A stretch of 64,000 nucleotides of DNA from Rhizobium sp. G21 (GCF_014158035.1 NZ_JACFXW010000001.1:4008001-4072000), one strand, 5' to 3'. Numbered from the stretch's first letter, positions 37,645 to 47,293 are shown. A program made the numbers and translations. Notes: a model not told the origin generated them from the sequence alone.

Positions 37645-40600
37645 TTACTGCACCGCAGGCGCGCCGTCTTCGAGACTATCCCGGAGCGCTTTTTCGGCAT
37701 CGAGGCGCTCTTTCTCTTCGCGGGCGAGGCGGGAAAGCGCCTCTTGCTGCTCGCGCAACAGGCGCTCTTCGTCGACAGCCTTTTGCCGCAAGCGCTCGCG
37801 TTCGGCGGCTTTCGCCTTCCAGAGCATCGTTTCGCGGCGCAGCCGTTGTTTTTCCTGCATCTTGGCCTGCAGGATCTCGACGCGGCGGCGCTCCTGCTCG
37901 AATTTGCGGAGCGACAGGAAATTGCTCATGGCGGTGAAGTCCGCCTTTCGCTCCGGCGTGGCGAACGGTCCCTGGAACGCCAGCGTCACGGAAGGTTCGG
38001 CCCCGCTCATGCGCTCCTCGCCGGGGTCGTAGCCGAGCGTCATCTGCGCGTCGAGCGTACCGTCGGCCAGGTCGACGGCGCTCTGCGCGTCGAGCCGGGC
38101 GCCGTTCTTCATCACGCCCGACACTTTGTCGACCCGCAACCTGCCGCCGGCGATGGAGAAGGGGATGTCCAGCTTGTCGGCCTCGATCGCGCCGGCGAAC
38201 AAGGCGTCTTCGATCAGCGGGACGAGCGTCGCATCGGTGAACTGACCCTCGATCTTGTCGGCCGCGGCGAGAAGCGGCGGCACGGCGTTGGCGTTCAGGC
38301 CGTTGATGGCGAGATCGGAAAGCGTCAGCGCGCCTGAGCCGGTGGCGCCGTCGAGAAGCGCCTCGGGACTCCCGCCCGCCGCATCCAGCGTCATGGCGAG
38401 ATCGGCGCGGGCTGCGGCGACGGGTTGGCCGGCGAACCGCCAGAAAGCGGTCTTCAGCGCGGCGTCGTCGACGGAAAAGCGGGCGCGGAAATAGCCCGCC
38501 CCCTCGGTGTCGCCGAGTTCGGCCTGCCCCTTGAATGTGCCGCCGAGGAGGTTGCCTTTGGCGCCCGACAGCGCGAGCCGGCCGGGCTCCATCGTGATCC
38601 GGCTCGAAAAGTCGGTGATCGTGGCGAGCGAACCGACACGCATCGTCTTCGAATTCAGCCCGAGGCTGACATTGAACGGCGTAACCGGCCGTTTGGGCAG
38701 CGCGGCTGCGGAAAAGCCGCCGTCGAGGCCCTCGAGCGGTCCGAATACGGTTTCCGCCAGCCAGCCGAAATCTGCGGCGTCGACGGTGAACTCGCCGCCG
38801 ACGCTGGGGACGGCCTGGGTGCGGTCGATGCTCGCCATTCCGGTGAAGGCGTTGCCGTCCGCCTTGCCGTTGACGCCCTCCAGGGCCACCGCGTCCTTTT
38901 CGGCGTAGATGTTGGCGTTGACCGAGAAGGGCATGCCTTCGATCAGCCGCGGCAGGGCCAGGCCGTTCATCGCGAGATAGGGGGCTATGTCGCCGCTGTC
39001 GAGGCTGAGCGCGTAGGAGCCGGACAGGAAACGACCGGCGTCGAGCGCCGTCTGACCGCGTAGAGTGAGATCCGTGGTGCCCGAGGTGAAGGACAGGTTT
39101 ACCTGCGGATCGGCGTCCGCCGGCTGCTCGACCTTGAGCGTCAGCAGCCCGTCCTGATCGGCGTCGACCGGCAGCGTGTTGAGGCCCGCCTGGCCGAGCA
39201 TCACCCAGGCGTCCGGATTTTCGAGGGTCGCGTCGAGCGACAGGCCTCCGGAATTGGCGAGATCGAGGCTCTGGGCGGTCATCTTGCCGCTCAGGCGGCT
39301 GCCATGGGCAATGCCCGACAGCGTCGCCTCGATCGGCCAGTCGCCCTTGCCGACATTGAGGTCGACGAGAAAATCCGAGCCCTCGTAGTATCGCGCGTTC
39401 TTCGCGAGCCGGGCGAGAGCCGGATGGCCGGGAAGACGCTCCGTCATCAGCGCGAAGAGCCGCGTCGGATCGTCGGACTTGACGCTGATGCGGGCCGCGC
39501 CGGTGGGGCGTTCGGAAAGTCCCTCGAACCCGCCTTCGACGCTGATCCGGGCGCCGTAGAAATCGCCGAGCGTCAGCCGCGCATCGGTGAGCGCGCCCTG
39601 CGACAGGGAAATCGCCGCTTCGACGTCACGGCCTTCCAATCCGAGGCCGGAGAAATGGTCGAACTTCAGTCGCGCGCCGATGCGATGATCGAGGAAATCA
39701 CCCATCTGCGTTTCGCCGGTGACGAGGCTGGCGAGCGCCGTCATGGTTTCCAGGTCGAAGTCGTTGCCGGCGAGTTCGGTCGAGAGAGCCGGCTGTTCGC
39801 CGTCGTTCATTTCATGTTCGAGCCGGCCGGTCAGGCGCGCATTCCCGAAGACGATCTCGAGATTCTCGAAACGCTGCAGGTCCGGGGTGAGGCTGACATT
39901 GGCCGAAAAGCCGGCGGTCTTCAGCCGGCGGATGGCGTCAGGAGTCTGGCCGGTCACCCATTCGGCGAAGCCGGAGGGCTGGTTGGACGCGAGCAGCAGT
40001 TCGCCCTGGAAACCCTGCGCGGCGGCGAGCGTCAACTTGCCCTTGGCGGAGAGCCGGGTGCGGCCCGGAAGCTCTGCCTCGGCCTCGTCGATCAGCCAGC
40101 CGTCGCCCGCAGGCCGCGTCTTGAGGGTGATGTTGCGGATCACCGTGTCATCGGCGATCACGGCGGGCAGGGTGATCTCGGCGCGGCCGGGCATCGGCGG
40201 GACCGGAATGTCGCCAGCCAGGGCCAGGAAAGCGCGCAGACGGTCTTTGAGAGGCAATGCGGCGCTTTCGCCTTCGCCGCCGCCGATCCGGCTCATATCG
40301 ACCTGTTGTCCCGCCGCCGTCAGGAGAAATTCCGGATTGCGGCCGGCGTCGATCGTCGCTTCGCCGGTCACGGTGTACGGATCGTCGACCGGCCCCATGC
40401 TGAACTGGTATTTGTCGATGCGGAGTCGGTCGTTGTTGAGCCTGAAATCGCCCTGTATGCGCGGCGCGGACGCGGAGACCGCATCCGTCTCGCCGCCCTC
40501 GCGTTCGGACGCCAGTTGCCGGCGCAGCCGGAAGGAGCCGGCATATTCAGGGCGCAGGTCTTCGAGCCCGATCAGTCCTTCCATCTCCGCGACGATCGCC

Positions 40601-41247
40601 GGGTTCTGGGGCAAAAGCCGCAGCTTGAGGAAGACCTTGTCGTTTTCCGGCACGTTGGTCGACAGGCTGACGCTGCCGCGCTGGCCGTCGGCGGCGCCGG
40701 TTCCAGAGATCTTCCAGGGGCCGGCGAGCGTCTTGGCGGAAAGATCGAGATCGAGATCGGTCAGCTTGCGGGTGCGGCCGGTCTGTTCGTCGATAAATTC
40801 GACCGCGCCGTCGGTGACCTCGACCTTTTCGAGCACCACGCTCGAGGCGGGGATGCGCGGCTCGCCCGTTTTGACCCAGTCGAGCGCGCCGTCGGCGCCG
40901 AGCCTCAGCGTAACCTTGGGCTGGTCGACCCGCATATTGTAGATCAACGCTTCGCCGCTGAGGAAGGGCGCGAGTTCCGTCTCCATCGAAAAGCTCTTGG
41001 CGGAGACGAGCGCGCCGCCCTTGCCATCCTCGCCGACGCGGACGTCGGTCAGCGTCACCGAGGGGAAGGGCAGGAGCCGCGCGTCGACCGAGCCATGAAC
41101 CACTACCTTCTTGCCGATGATGCGGCTCGCCTGATTTTCGAAGTCCTGCCGAAAATCGGTCCAGTCGACGAAATAGGGCGCGATCAACGCTGAAAACAGC
41201 GCTGCGGCCACCAGGCTTCCGACGACGATGAACAGGCGCGCCAGCAC
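37645..41247 (-). CDS. AsmA family protein (large, intermembrane lipid-transport type)
   Basis: A 1200-residue protein. An N-terminal membrane anchor (residues 4-26) precedes FVDWTDFRQDFENQASRIIGKKVVVHGSVDARLLPFPSVTLTDVRVG, the AsmA opening. The long middle is repetitive beta (groove-forming) sequence, with the AsmA_2-like block near the C-terminus (DALFAGAIEADKLDIPFSIAGGRLRVDKVSGVMKNGARLDAQSAVDLADG). The last ~90 residues form a highly charged Glu/Arg-rich coiled coil (ERERLRQKAVDEERLLREQQEAL), unusual for the family. AsmA-like proteins are thought to move phospholipids between membranes; this role is known for some members and inferred here. Confidence 0.9.
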   Translation of the reverse strand: MLARLFIVVGSLVAAALFSALIAPYFVDWTDFRQDFENQASRIIGKKVVVHGSVDARLLPFPSVTLTDVRVGEDGKGGALVSAKSFSMETELAPFLSGEALIYNMRVDQPKVTLRLGADGALDWVKTGEPRIPASSVVLEKVEVTDGAVEFIDEQTGRTRKLTDLDLDLSAKTLAGPWKISGTGAADGQRGSVSLSTNVPENDKVFLKLRLLPQNPAIVAEMEGLIGLEDLRPEYAGSFRLRRQLASEREGGETDAVSASAPRIQGDFRLNNDRLRIDKYQFSMGPVDDPYTVTGEATIDAGRNPEFLLTAAGQQVDMSRIGGGEGESAALPLKDRLRAFLALAGDIPVPPMPGRAEITLPAVIADDTVIRNITLKTRPAGDGWLIDEAEAELPGRTRLSAKGKLTLAAAQGFQGELLLASNQPSGFAEWVTGQTPDAIRRLKTAGFSANVSLTPDLQRFENLEIVFGNARLTGRLEHEMNDGEQPALSTELAGNDFDLETMTALASLVTGETQMGDFLDHRIGARLKFDHFSGLGLEGRDVEAAISLSQGALTDARLTLGDFYGARISVEGGFEGLSERPTGAARISVKSDDPTRLFALMTERLPGHPALARLAKNARYYEGSDFLVDLNVGKGDWPIEATLSGIAHGSRLSGKMTAQSLDLANSGGLSLDATLENPDAWVMLGQAGLNTLPVDADQDGLLTLKVEQPADADPQVNLSFTSGTTDLTLRGQTALDAGRFLSGSYALSLDSGDIAPYLAMNGLALPRLIEGMPFSVNANIYAEKDAVALEGVNGKADGNAFTGMASIDRTQAVPSVGGEFTVDAADFGWLAETVFGPLEGLDGGFSAAALPKRPVTPFNVSLGLNSKTMRVGSLATITDFSSRITMEPGRLALSGAKGNLLGGTFKGQAELGDTEGAGYFRARFSVDDAALKTAFWRFAGQPVAAARADLAMTLDAAGGSPEALLDGATGSGALTLSDLAINGLNANAVPPLLAAADKIEGQFTDATLVPLIEDALFAGAIEADKLDIPFSIAGGRLRVDKVSGVMKNGARLDAQSAVDLADGTLDAQMTLGYDPGEERMSGAEPSVTLAFQGPFATPERKADFTAMSNFLSLRKFEQERRRVEILQAKMQEKQRLRRETMLWKAKAAERERLRQKAVDEERLLREQQEALSRLAREEKERLDAEKALRDSLEDGAPAVQ

Positions 41248-41358
41248 GGTCTTGTCTTCCTCAGGTCCGTTTGGTCAGGAAGCGCGGCTGGACCATCCAG
41301 TCACGCTAGTCGTTTGTAGGTTAAGGGATATTGCCGATGACGCAAGCGCGAAGGCGGC

Positions 41359-42777
41359 TCATCCCCGGTCGAGCGCGAAGATCTTGCCGGGGTTGAAGAT
41401 ATTGAGCGGATCCAGCGCGGTCTTGATCTGCCGCATCAGGTCGACGGCGCCGCCCAATTCGGCTTCGAGAAATTCCTGCTTGCCCTGGCCGACGCCGTGC
41501 TCGCCGGTGCAGGTGCCGTCCATGGCGAGCGCGCGGGCGTTCAGTCGCTCGATAAAGGCTTCGGCGCGGGCGATATCGGCGGGATCTTTGTCGTCGACGA
41601 TCAGCGAGACATGGAAATTGCCGTCGCCGGCATGGCCGACGATCGGTCCTAGCAGGCCGTTGGCGTCGAGATCGGCCTCGGTTTCCGTGACGCAGTCGGC
41701 AAGCCGTGAGATCGGCACGCAGACATCGGTGGCGAGCACCGCCTTGCCGGGCGCGAGCGCCTTGACCGACCAGAACACATTGTGACGGGCCTTCCAGATT
41801 CTTGCGCGCTCCTCGGCGTTCGAGGTCGCGACATAACCGGTCGCGCCGTTGTCGCGGGCGACCTCGCCGAAGGCTTCGACCTGCAGCGCCACCGAGGCGG
41901 GCGAGCCGTGGAATTCGACGAAAAGCGATGGTTGCAGCGGCAGGCTCAGGCCGGAATAGGCGTTGCAGGCGGCCACCTGCGGCGCATTCATCAGTTCGAT
42001 GCGGGCGACGGGTATGCCGAGCTGGATCGTCATGATCACGGCTTCGCAGGCGTGCTTCAGCGTGGGGAAGGTGCAATAGCCGCCGGCGATGTCCTCCGGA
42101 ATGCCTTGCAGCCGAAGGGTCACCGAGGTGATCACGCCGAGCGTGCCTTCGGCTCCGACGAACAGACGGGTGAGGTCGTAGCCGGCCGAGGATTTGCGCG
42201 CGCGATGAGCGGTGCGGATTTCCTCGCCATTGGCGGTGACCACCGTCAGCGCCAGCACATTGTCCTTCATCGTGCCGTAGCGCACGGCGTTTGTGCCCGA
42301 GGCGCGGGTCGAGGCCATGCCGCCGATCGAGGCGTTGGCGCCGGGATCGATGGGGAAGAACAGGCCGGTGTCGCGCAGTTGCGTGTTGAGCTCCTCGCGG
42401 GTCAATCCAGGCTCGACGGTGCAATCGAGATCCTCGGCGTTGACGGCAAGCAGGCGGTTCATGCGGCTGAAATCGAGCGAGAAGCCGCCCGAGGCGGCGT
42501 TGACCTGGCCTTCCAGGGACGAGCCAGCGCCGAACGGCACGAGCGGAACGCGGTGCTCGGCGGCAATCCTGACCGCCGCCTTCACGTCCTCGGCGCTCTC
42601 GACGAAGATCACGCCGTCGGGCGGCTGCGGCGGCACCCAGGTCGTGGTGTGGCAATGCTGGTCGCGATAGGCCTGCGCAGTCGAAAAGCGCGCGCCGAAA
42701 ATCTCATGATAGGCGGACGCTGCGGCTAGGATGCCTGCATCGTTGCGGACTCCCGGTCGGATCTTGGAGATGCCCAT
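41359..42777 (-). CDS. FAD-linked oxidoreductase, D-lactate dehydrogenase/glycolate oxidase type
   Basis: A 472-residue flavoprotein. The PCMH FAD-binding half reads VRIAAEHRVPLVPFGAGSSLEGQVNAASGGFSLDFSRMN...VEPGLTREELNTQLRDTG and PGANASIGGMASTRASGTNAVRYG. The C-terminal lyase-like half includes VGHAGDGNFHVSLIVDD (metal/substrate His) and CTGEHGVGQGK. This matches cytochrome-linked D-lactate dehydrogenases, but D-2-hydroxyglutarate or glycolate remain possible. The start was placed at MGISKIRP, behind GGGAG; the upstream frame adds 7 codons. Divergent from the next gene. Confidence 0.88.
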   Translation of the reverse strand: MGISKIRPGVRNDAGILAAASAYHEIFGARFSTAQAYRDQHCHTTTWVPPQPPDGVIFVESAEDVKAAVRIAAEHRVPLVPFGAGSSLEGQVNAASGGFSLDFSRMNRLLAVNAEDLDCTVEPGLTREELNTQLRDTGLFFPIDPGANASIGGMASTRASGTNAVRYGTMKDNVLALTVVTANGEEIRTAHRARKSSAGYDLTRLFVGAEGTLGVITSVTLRLQGIPEDIAGGYCTFPTLKHACEAVIMTIQLGIPVARIELMNAPQVAACNAYSGLSLPLQPSLFVEFHGSPASVALQVEAFGEVARDNGATGYVATSNAEERARIWKARHNVFWSVKALAPGKAVLATDVCVPISRLADCVTETEADLDANGLLGPIVGHAGDGNFHVSLIVDDKDPADIARAEAFIERLNARALAMDGTCTGEHGVGQGKQEFLEAELGGAVDLMRQIKTALDPLNIFNPGKIFALDRG

Positions 42778-42877
42778 GTCTCGATACTCCCTGCACATGC
42801 TGACGGCGCGACGGCTTGAACTTCCATTATATCGTTGTAAATAAGAATGTTATGACCTTCTTGAGCATGAGCCCGCC

Positions 42878-43366
42878 TTGATTGATCCCGTCACTTTCGA
42901 TACGCCCGTCATCGCCTATGGTCTGCGCACGGAGCAGGACTGGTTCGACGCCTCGGGCTGCCTCTCGAGCTGGGGAACGAGCCGGATTTTCGACGGAATC
43001 GCGGCGACCGGCTTCGCCATCCTCGACTGCGGCGAGGCATATCGCGCGCGGAGCGGCTGCGCAATGGCGCTGCGCCAGGCGATGACCAGCATTCTCGAGC
43101 CTGTCCGACAGGCGACTCCGCTTCGAGGGGCTTTCCGGCTTCTCGACGCCGGCGGCGGCGCTTTACATGTCTATCTGGAGATCTACGACGCGCTCGGCCG
43201 GCTTTCCGCCGCCCAGGAGGCGGTTTATGCGCTTACGGCCGCCGGCGGGGCGGTCGCCGCGTTCACCGACGCCCAGCGCGCAAATATCGAGATCATGCTC
43301 CGCTACCACGCTCCGCTGCCGAAACCGAAGCATCGCGGCAGGATGGTCACGTTGGATGCGGCATAA
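42878..43366 (+). CDS. Uncharacterised protein, possibly hotdog-fold thioesterase-like
   Basis: A 162-residue cytoplasmic protein with no clear family. The pattern LHVYLEIYDALGRLSAAQEAVYALTAAGGAVAAFTDAQRANIE has a loose resemblance to hotdog thioesterases. The start is a TTG; no ATG is available upstream in the frame, and the next internal ATG is deep in the protein. It lies between a flavoprotein gene, divergent, and a protease gene downstream. Confidence 0.5.
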   Translation: MIDPVTFDTPVIAYGLRTEQDWFDASGCLSSWGTSRIFDGIAATGFAILDCGEAYRARSGCAMALRQAMTSILEPVRQATPLRGAFRLLDAGGGALHVYLEIYDALGRLSAAQEAVYALTAAGGAVAAFTDAQRANIEIMLRYHAPLPKPKHRGRMVTLDAA

Positions 43367-43488
43367 AACGACCTGTTTCCTGATGAATGACCGGTATTGG
43401 GGCGGTCGTGAAAGTTTAGTGGCGTAAATCAACCGAAAATTAGCGGTTGCTGTCGATCATCGGCCCCGTTGACAACGGGGGAATGCAG

Positions 43489-45618
43489 ATGGCGGCGGCA
43501 AACTGGACGCTCGATCAGGTCCTTGGGCAACTCAACTCCGGCAATTCCTGGTCCGGCGACGAGATCACCTATTCGTTTCCCCGCGACGCGTCGCAATTCA
43601 TCGGTTGGGACGAGGCGGACGGCTTCGTCGCCATGAACGACGCCCAGATCGAGATCGTGGAATATGCGCTGGCCGGTTGGGACGAACTGATCGCCGCGGA
43701 TTTCACGCGGGTCGACAGCGGTTCCGATATCGAGATCGCTTACACCACCACGGGCATCGACTACGCCCACGCCTATTTTCCCGGCACGGGGAGCGTCTGG
43801 TTCAACTCTGACTACGACGACGTGAAGAATCCGGTCGTGGCTCAATACGGCTATGGGACCATCATCCACGAACTCGGCCATGCGCTCGGCCTCGACCATA
43901 TGGGCGAGTATAATGGCGAAGGCGAGTGGGCGCCGTCGAGCTATCAGGACAGCACGGTTCTGTCGATCATGTCCTATTTCGGCCCCGATCATTTCGACGG
44001 CGAAGGACAGGTCATGTGGGCGGATTGGGAGAAGGACGGTCAGGTCTATTCGCCGCAGACCGCCATGCTCAACGACATCATGGCGATCCAGCATATCTAT
44101 GGCGCCGAGACGTCGACGCGTCTCGGCGACACCGTCTATGGCTTCAACAGCAACATCGTCGGCGCGGCCGCCAAGATCTTCGACTTCACCATCAACGAGA
44201 ATCCCATCCTCGCCATCTTCGATTCCGGCGGCCGGGATACGCTCGACTTCAGCGGCTTCCTCAGCGACAGCGTCATCTCGCTGGTCTCGGGAACCTATTC
44301 GGCCGTCAACGAGATGACCAACAACATCGCCATCGCCTATAACGCGGTGATCGAGAACGCGGTGGGCGGCGCGGGAGACGACGAACTCATCGGCAACGAC
44401 ATCGCCAACATGCTGAGGGGCGGCGCAGGCGACGATTTGTTGAAGGGCGGGGCGGGCACGGATACGGCGATCTTCAGCGGCGCGGCGTCGGACTACGCGA
44501 TCACCGCCAATGACGACGGCTCCTATGCGGTCCGGGCGCTCGGCGGCGATGAAGGCGAGGACACGCTGATCGATGTCGAGAAGCTCTCCTTCAGCGATGG
44601 CGAGGTGAATCTCACCGACGACGTCGTCACCAACAGCGCGCCAGTCCTGGCCTCCGCCATCGCCGACATCCAGGCCGAAGCCGGGACGAATTTCCTCGTC
44701 GAGATCTCGCCCGGCGCTTTCGAGGATCCCGATGGCGATTCGCTGACCTATTCCGCGACACTGGAAGACGGATCGGATCTGCCGGACTGGTTGAGCTTCG
44801 ATCCGCAGACGCTGACGTTCAACGTCGCCCCGGGGGCTGGGGATGTCGGCGCGGTGTCGGTGCGCGTGACGGCCAGCGACGGCAAACTGACGGCGTCCGA
44901 CCTTTTCGCAATCGTGGTCAATGAGGCCAATACGGCGCCGGAGATCACGGCCGACATCGCCGCCGTGACCGAAGGCAAGACGGTGCTGGTCGACGTTCTG
45001 GCCAATGATTTCGATGCGGATAACGACGGGCTAACCTTGATGTCGGCCTCGGTCGTCTCCGCCAACGGCACGGCCGTGATGGAAGATGGTCAGTTGCGCG
45101 TCGCCTATGACGGCATGGATCTCGCCCGCGGTGAAAAGGCCGAAATCGACGTCGTCTACATGGTCACCGATGGGTCGGCGATGTCGGAGGGCAGCCTCAC
45201 CGTAACGGTAAACGGCGTATGGAACACGATCAGGGGCACGGCGAAGAGAGACACGCTCTTCGGAACCGACAGCGACGATTTCCTCCAGGGTTTCAAGGGC
45301 AATGATACGATTTACGCCTTTGGCGGAAACAACACGCTGGATGGCGGCGGCGGCGGCGACACTCTGTGGGGCGACGTTGGCGCCGACACATTCCGGTTCG
45401 CCTCCAAAAGTGGTCGCGACATCATCTTTGATTTCACGGAGTCGGACAAAGATCGCATCGATCTCTCCCGCGTCTCTGAGATCAGCAATTATCGGGATCT
45501 CGTCAAAAACCATCTGAAGGATGAGGGCGACGCGGTGATCCGTATTTCGAACGGCAACTCGATCACCCTCGACGGCGTCGACGCCGGCGGTCTCGACCGC
45601 GGCGACTTCATCTTCTGA
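43489..45618 (+). CDS. Serralysin-like M10 metalloprotease with cadherin/Ig-like and RTX repeats
   Basis: A 709-residue secreted zinc protease. The catalytic site is HELGHALGLDH (His127, Glu128, His131, His137) with the Met-turn SIMSYFG. GGAGDDELIGNDIANMLRGGAGDDLLKGGAGTD forms a first RTX calcium block (around 290-330). Two Ig/cadherin-like domains follow (APVLASAIADIQAEAG..., then APEITADIAAVTEGK), and the C-terminus has a second RTX block and the DGVDAGGLDRGDFIF tail, as needed for type I secretion. The ATG was chosen because GGGGGA is 6 bases away; no ABC/MFP secretion genes are adjacent. Confidence 0.88.
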   Translation: MAAANWTLDQVLGQLNSGNSWSGDEITYSFPRDASQFIGWDEADGFVAMNDAQIEIVEYALAGWDELIAADFTRVDSGSDIEIAYTTTGIDYAHAYFPGTGSVWFNSDYDDVKNPVVAQYGYGTIIHELGHALGLDHMGEYNGEGEWAPSSYQDSTVLSIMSYFGPDHFDGEGQVMWADWEKDGQVYSPQTAMLNDIMAIQHIYGAETSTRLGDTVYGFNSNIVGAAAKIFDFTINENPILAIFDSGGRDTLDFSGFLSDSVISLVSGTYSAVNEMTNNIAIAYNAVIENAVGGAGDDELIGNDIANMLRGGAGDDLLKGGAGTDTAIFSGAASDYAITANDDGSYAVRALGGDEGEDTLIDVEKLSFSDGEVNLTDDVVTNSAPVLASAIADIQAEAGTNFLVEISPGAFEDPDGDSLTYSATLEDGSDLPDWLSFDPQTLTFNVAPGAGDVGAVSVRVTASDGKLTASDLFAIVVNEANTAPEITADIAAVTEGKTVLVDVLANDFDADNDGLTLMSASVVSANGTAVMEDGQLRVAYDGMDLARGEKAEIDVVYMVTDGSAMSEGSLTVTVNGVWNTIRGTAKRDTLFGTDSDDFLQGFKGNDTIYAFGGNNTLDGGGGGDTLWGDVGADTFRFASKSGRDIIFDFTESDKDRIDLSRVSEISNYRDLVKNHLKDEGDAVIRISNGNSITLDGVDAGGLDRGDFIF

Positions 45619-45628
45619 TCTCTGCACG

Positions 45629-45654
45629 AAAAAGCGCGGCAGACACTGCCGCGC
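45629..45654 (-). terminator. Rho-independent terminator for the sspB-DUF4169 operon
   Basis: On the minus strand a perfect GCGCGGCAG-tgt-CTGCCGCGC stem is followed by TTTTT, 24 bases after the stop of the DUF4169 gene. On the plus strand it lies just after the protease gene, so it may also serve that one, although there the T run is missing. Confidence 0.8.
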
Positions 45655-45677
45655 CGATGCATAAGATGATCAATCCG

Positions 45678-45869
45678 TCAGTTCTCGTCAGGCCGTTCCA
45701 GCTTGCCCTGATCGAGCGCTCGTTCGGCCTTTTCATTCAGCGACTTTGTCAGCTGCTTCTCAGCCTTGGTGCGTCCGAAGGTCAGGCGGTTCTGTTCGGC
45801 CGTCTTGTCCTTCTCCGCCCGGGCTTTCACTTTTCTGGCCTGCCGGAGATTGATGATGTCGGCCGCCAT
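45678..45869 (-). CDS. DUF4169 family small protein
   Basis: Sixty-three residues, highly charged: MAADIINLRQARKVKARAEKDKTAEQNRLTFGRTKAEK is the DUF4169 signature. It is found beside sspB in many alphaproteobacteria. Function unknown. It follows sspB by 8 bases and ends in front of a terminator, so it is the last gene of the operon. Confidence 0.9.
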   Translation of the reverse strand: MAADIINLRQARKVKARAEKDKTAEQNRLTFGRTKAEKQLTKSLNEKAERALDQGKLERPDEN

Positions 45870-45877
45870 GGCGTCTC

Positions 45878-46384
45878 TCAGTTCTTCTTGCGGAACGCGT
45901 CGAGCGAGACGACCGAGCCGCCGGCCTTGGCGTCGTCGCCCTTGGCTTCGCCTTCGACGGTCTTGGCTTCGTCCGAAGACACCGGGTAAGCGGTGATCTC
46001 GGCGCTGTCGCCGGTTTCCTCGGCGACGGAAACGTCGAATTCGAGTTCGAAATTCACGGAAGGGTCGTAGAAACCGCGCACGGCGGCGAAGGGAATGGTC
46101 AGCTTTTCCGGCTTGTCGGAGAAGCTCAGGCCGATCTCGAAATAGGCGTCATGCACCTTGAGATCCCAGAACTGATGCTGGACGACGATGGTCATCTGTT
46201 CGGGATATTTCGACTTCAGATGCTGCGAAATGCGCACGCCGGCGGCCTGGGTCAGGAAGGTGATGAAGAAATGATGGTCGCCCGGCAGGCTGCCCGTGGC
46301 GGAAACTTCCGACAACACCTTGCGGATCACGCCTCGCAGCGCATCCTGAGCCAAAATATCGTAGCGGATGTGATCCTGCCCCAT
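45878..46384 (-). CDS. sspB: ClpXP adaptor SspB, alphaproteobacterial type
   Basis: A 168-residue adaptor that delivers ssrA-tagged proteins to ClpXP. The family opening MGQDHIRYDILAQDALRGVIRKVLSEV is clear, as is the substrate-groove region DHHFFITFLTQAAGVRISQHLKSKYPEQMTIVVQHQFWDLKV. The tail ends DAFRKKN, the ClpX-binding C-terminal motif type. The start was set at MGQDHIRYD because GGGA lies 6 bases upstream and homologues start there; two earlier in-frame starts exist. It lies ~105 bases downstream of the tmRNA gene, on the same strand: tag maker and tag reader are neighbours. Confidence 0.93.
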   Translation of the reverse strand: MGQDHIRYDILAQDALRGVIRKVLSEVSATGSLPGDHHFFITFLTQAAGVRISQHLKSKYPEQMTIVVQHQFWDLKVHDAYFEIGLSFSDKPEKLTIPFAAVRGFYDPSVNFELEFDVSVAEETGDSAEITAYPVSSDEAKTVEGEAKGDDAKAGGSVVSLDAFRKKN

Positions 46385-46489
46385 GTCGATTCCCATTTCC
46401 AATTCCAGATGTTGCTCTGACTATGCCATTTTCTGCTGCTTTGGCAAAGCTTTTCGTGGTCGGGAGGCGGCGCGCGGACGGGGGAAGGT

Positions 46490-46813
46490 AAGTGGAGGCT
46501 TCTGTTGCCAGGCGCCTCCGAGCCCCGCCTTACAGTGCTACCCGTAAGGACTTAATTTGGGTTTCTGGCACCGCGATTAAGCAGCGACAGCGTAACCCTG
46601 AGCGTTGTTGTCGTTTGCAACTACTCTGTTGACCCGATAACGGTGGTATCATGCCGAGCAAAAAGTCGATCTTTACGCCCTTGTCGATCCTATTTCGCCC
46701 CCATCAAAAGCGGCTCGTCGGTTGAGCCGTTTTTGGTGGAGGCGCCGGGTACCGCCCCCGGGTCCAATGGGTTTATTACACCGCCCGTTTATTGCCATAG
46801 CCGGCGAACCGGC
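46490..46813 (-). ncRNA. ssrA: tmRNA, circularly permuted two-piece form
   Basis: On the minus strand the RNA begins with the acceptor piece; its 3' CCA ends at 46734. A 31-base intervening segment follows, with a hairpin (CGGCTC...GAGCCG, 46703-46733). The coding piece starts near 46702 with GGGGGCG, which pairs with CGCCTCC of the acceptor end. It carries GATCGACAAGG, typical of the 5' domain. The tag frame (46577-46618) encodes ANDNNAQGYAVAA and a TAA stop; resume codon GCA. A -10-like TATATA lies at 46820-46825. The outer ends (46490 and 46813) are estimates. Confidence 0.9.
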
Positions 46814-46984
46814 AACGTCTATATAGGAGCCGGGGCTCGGTTTGGGAAGTGCATAGACGAAGTTTTCCGCTCTCGCCGTCATCTTCTCGTCATCGTCCCG
46901 TCACTCCGGTCGAACGGGTCGTCTTGACGGATGCCGTCTCCAGGTCCACCTAATATCCGTCGGTGGAGACCAGGGAGAGGATCG

Positions 46985-47293
46985 ATGAACGACTATCTCG
47001 AGAATGTCCGGAAATATGACGCGTCTGCGGATGAAGCGGTGGTGGCCAAGATCGTCCGCCATCTCGGCATCGCGCTGCGAAATCGCGATTCTTCGCTGGT
47101 GTCCGCCTCCGACGCCCAGGAACTCGCCCGCGTCGAGGAGAAATGGTGCGGCAAGAAGCTCGGCGTCGTCGGGCCGGCGGCGAAAGCCGCTGTGGACGCG
47201 GTCTGCCAGGTCATGGCGTCGGAACGAGCGAAATCGAGGGTCACCTTCTACTATCTCGTCGCCAAAGAGCTGGGCAAGCTCGAAACGCTCTGA
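46985..47293 (+). CDS. DUF2853 family protein
   Basis: A 102-residue protein. MNDYLENVRKYDASADEAVVAKIVRHLGIALRNRDSSLVSASDAQELARVEEKWC is the family pattern, and SRVTFYYLVAKELGKLETL the ending. Structure-only family, function unknown. The ATG follows AGGGAGAGGATCG. It precedes thyA by 108 bases. Confidence 0.88.
   Translation: MNDYLENVRKYDASADEAVVAKIVRHLGIALRNRDSSLVSASDAQELARVEEKWCGKKLGVVGPAAKAAVDAVCQVMASERAKSRVTFYYLVAKELGKLETL

Noticed and set aside
39304-41193. Long open frame antisense to the AsmA gene
   Set aside because: Shadow of the AsmA coding frame; no signal, motif or ribosome-binding site.
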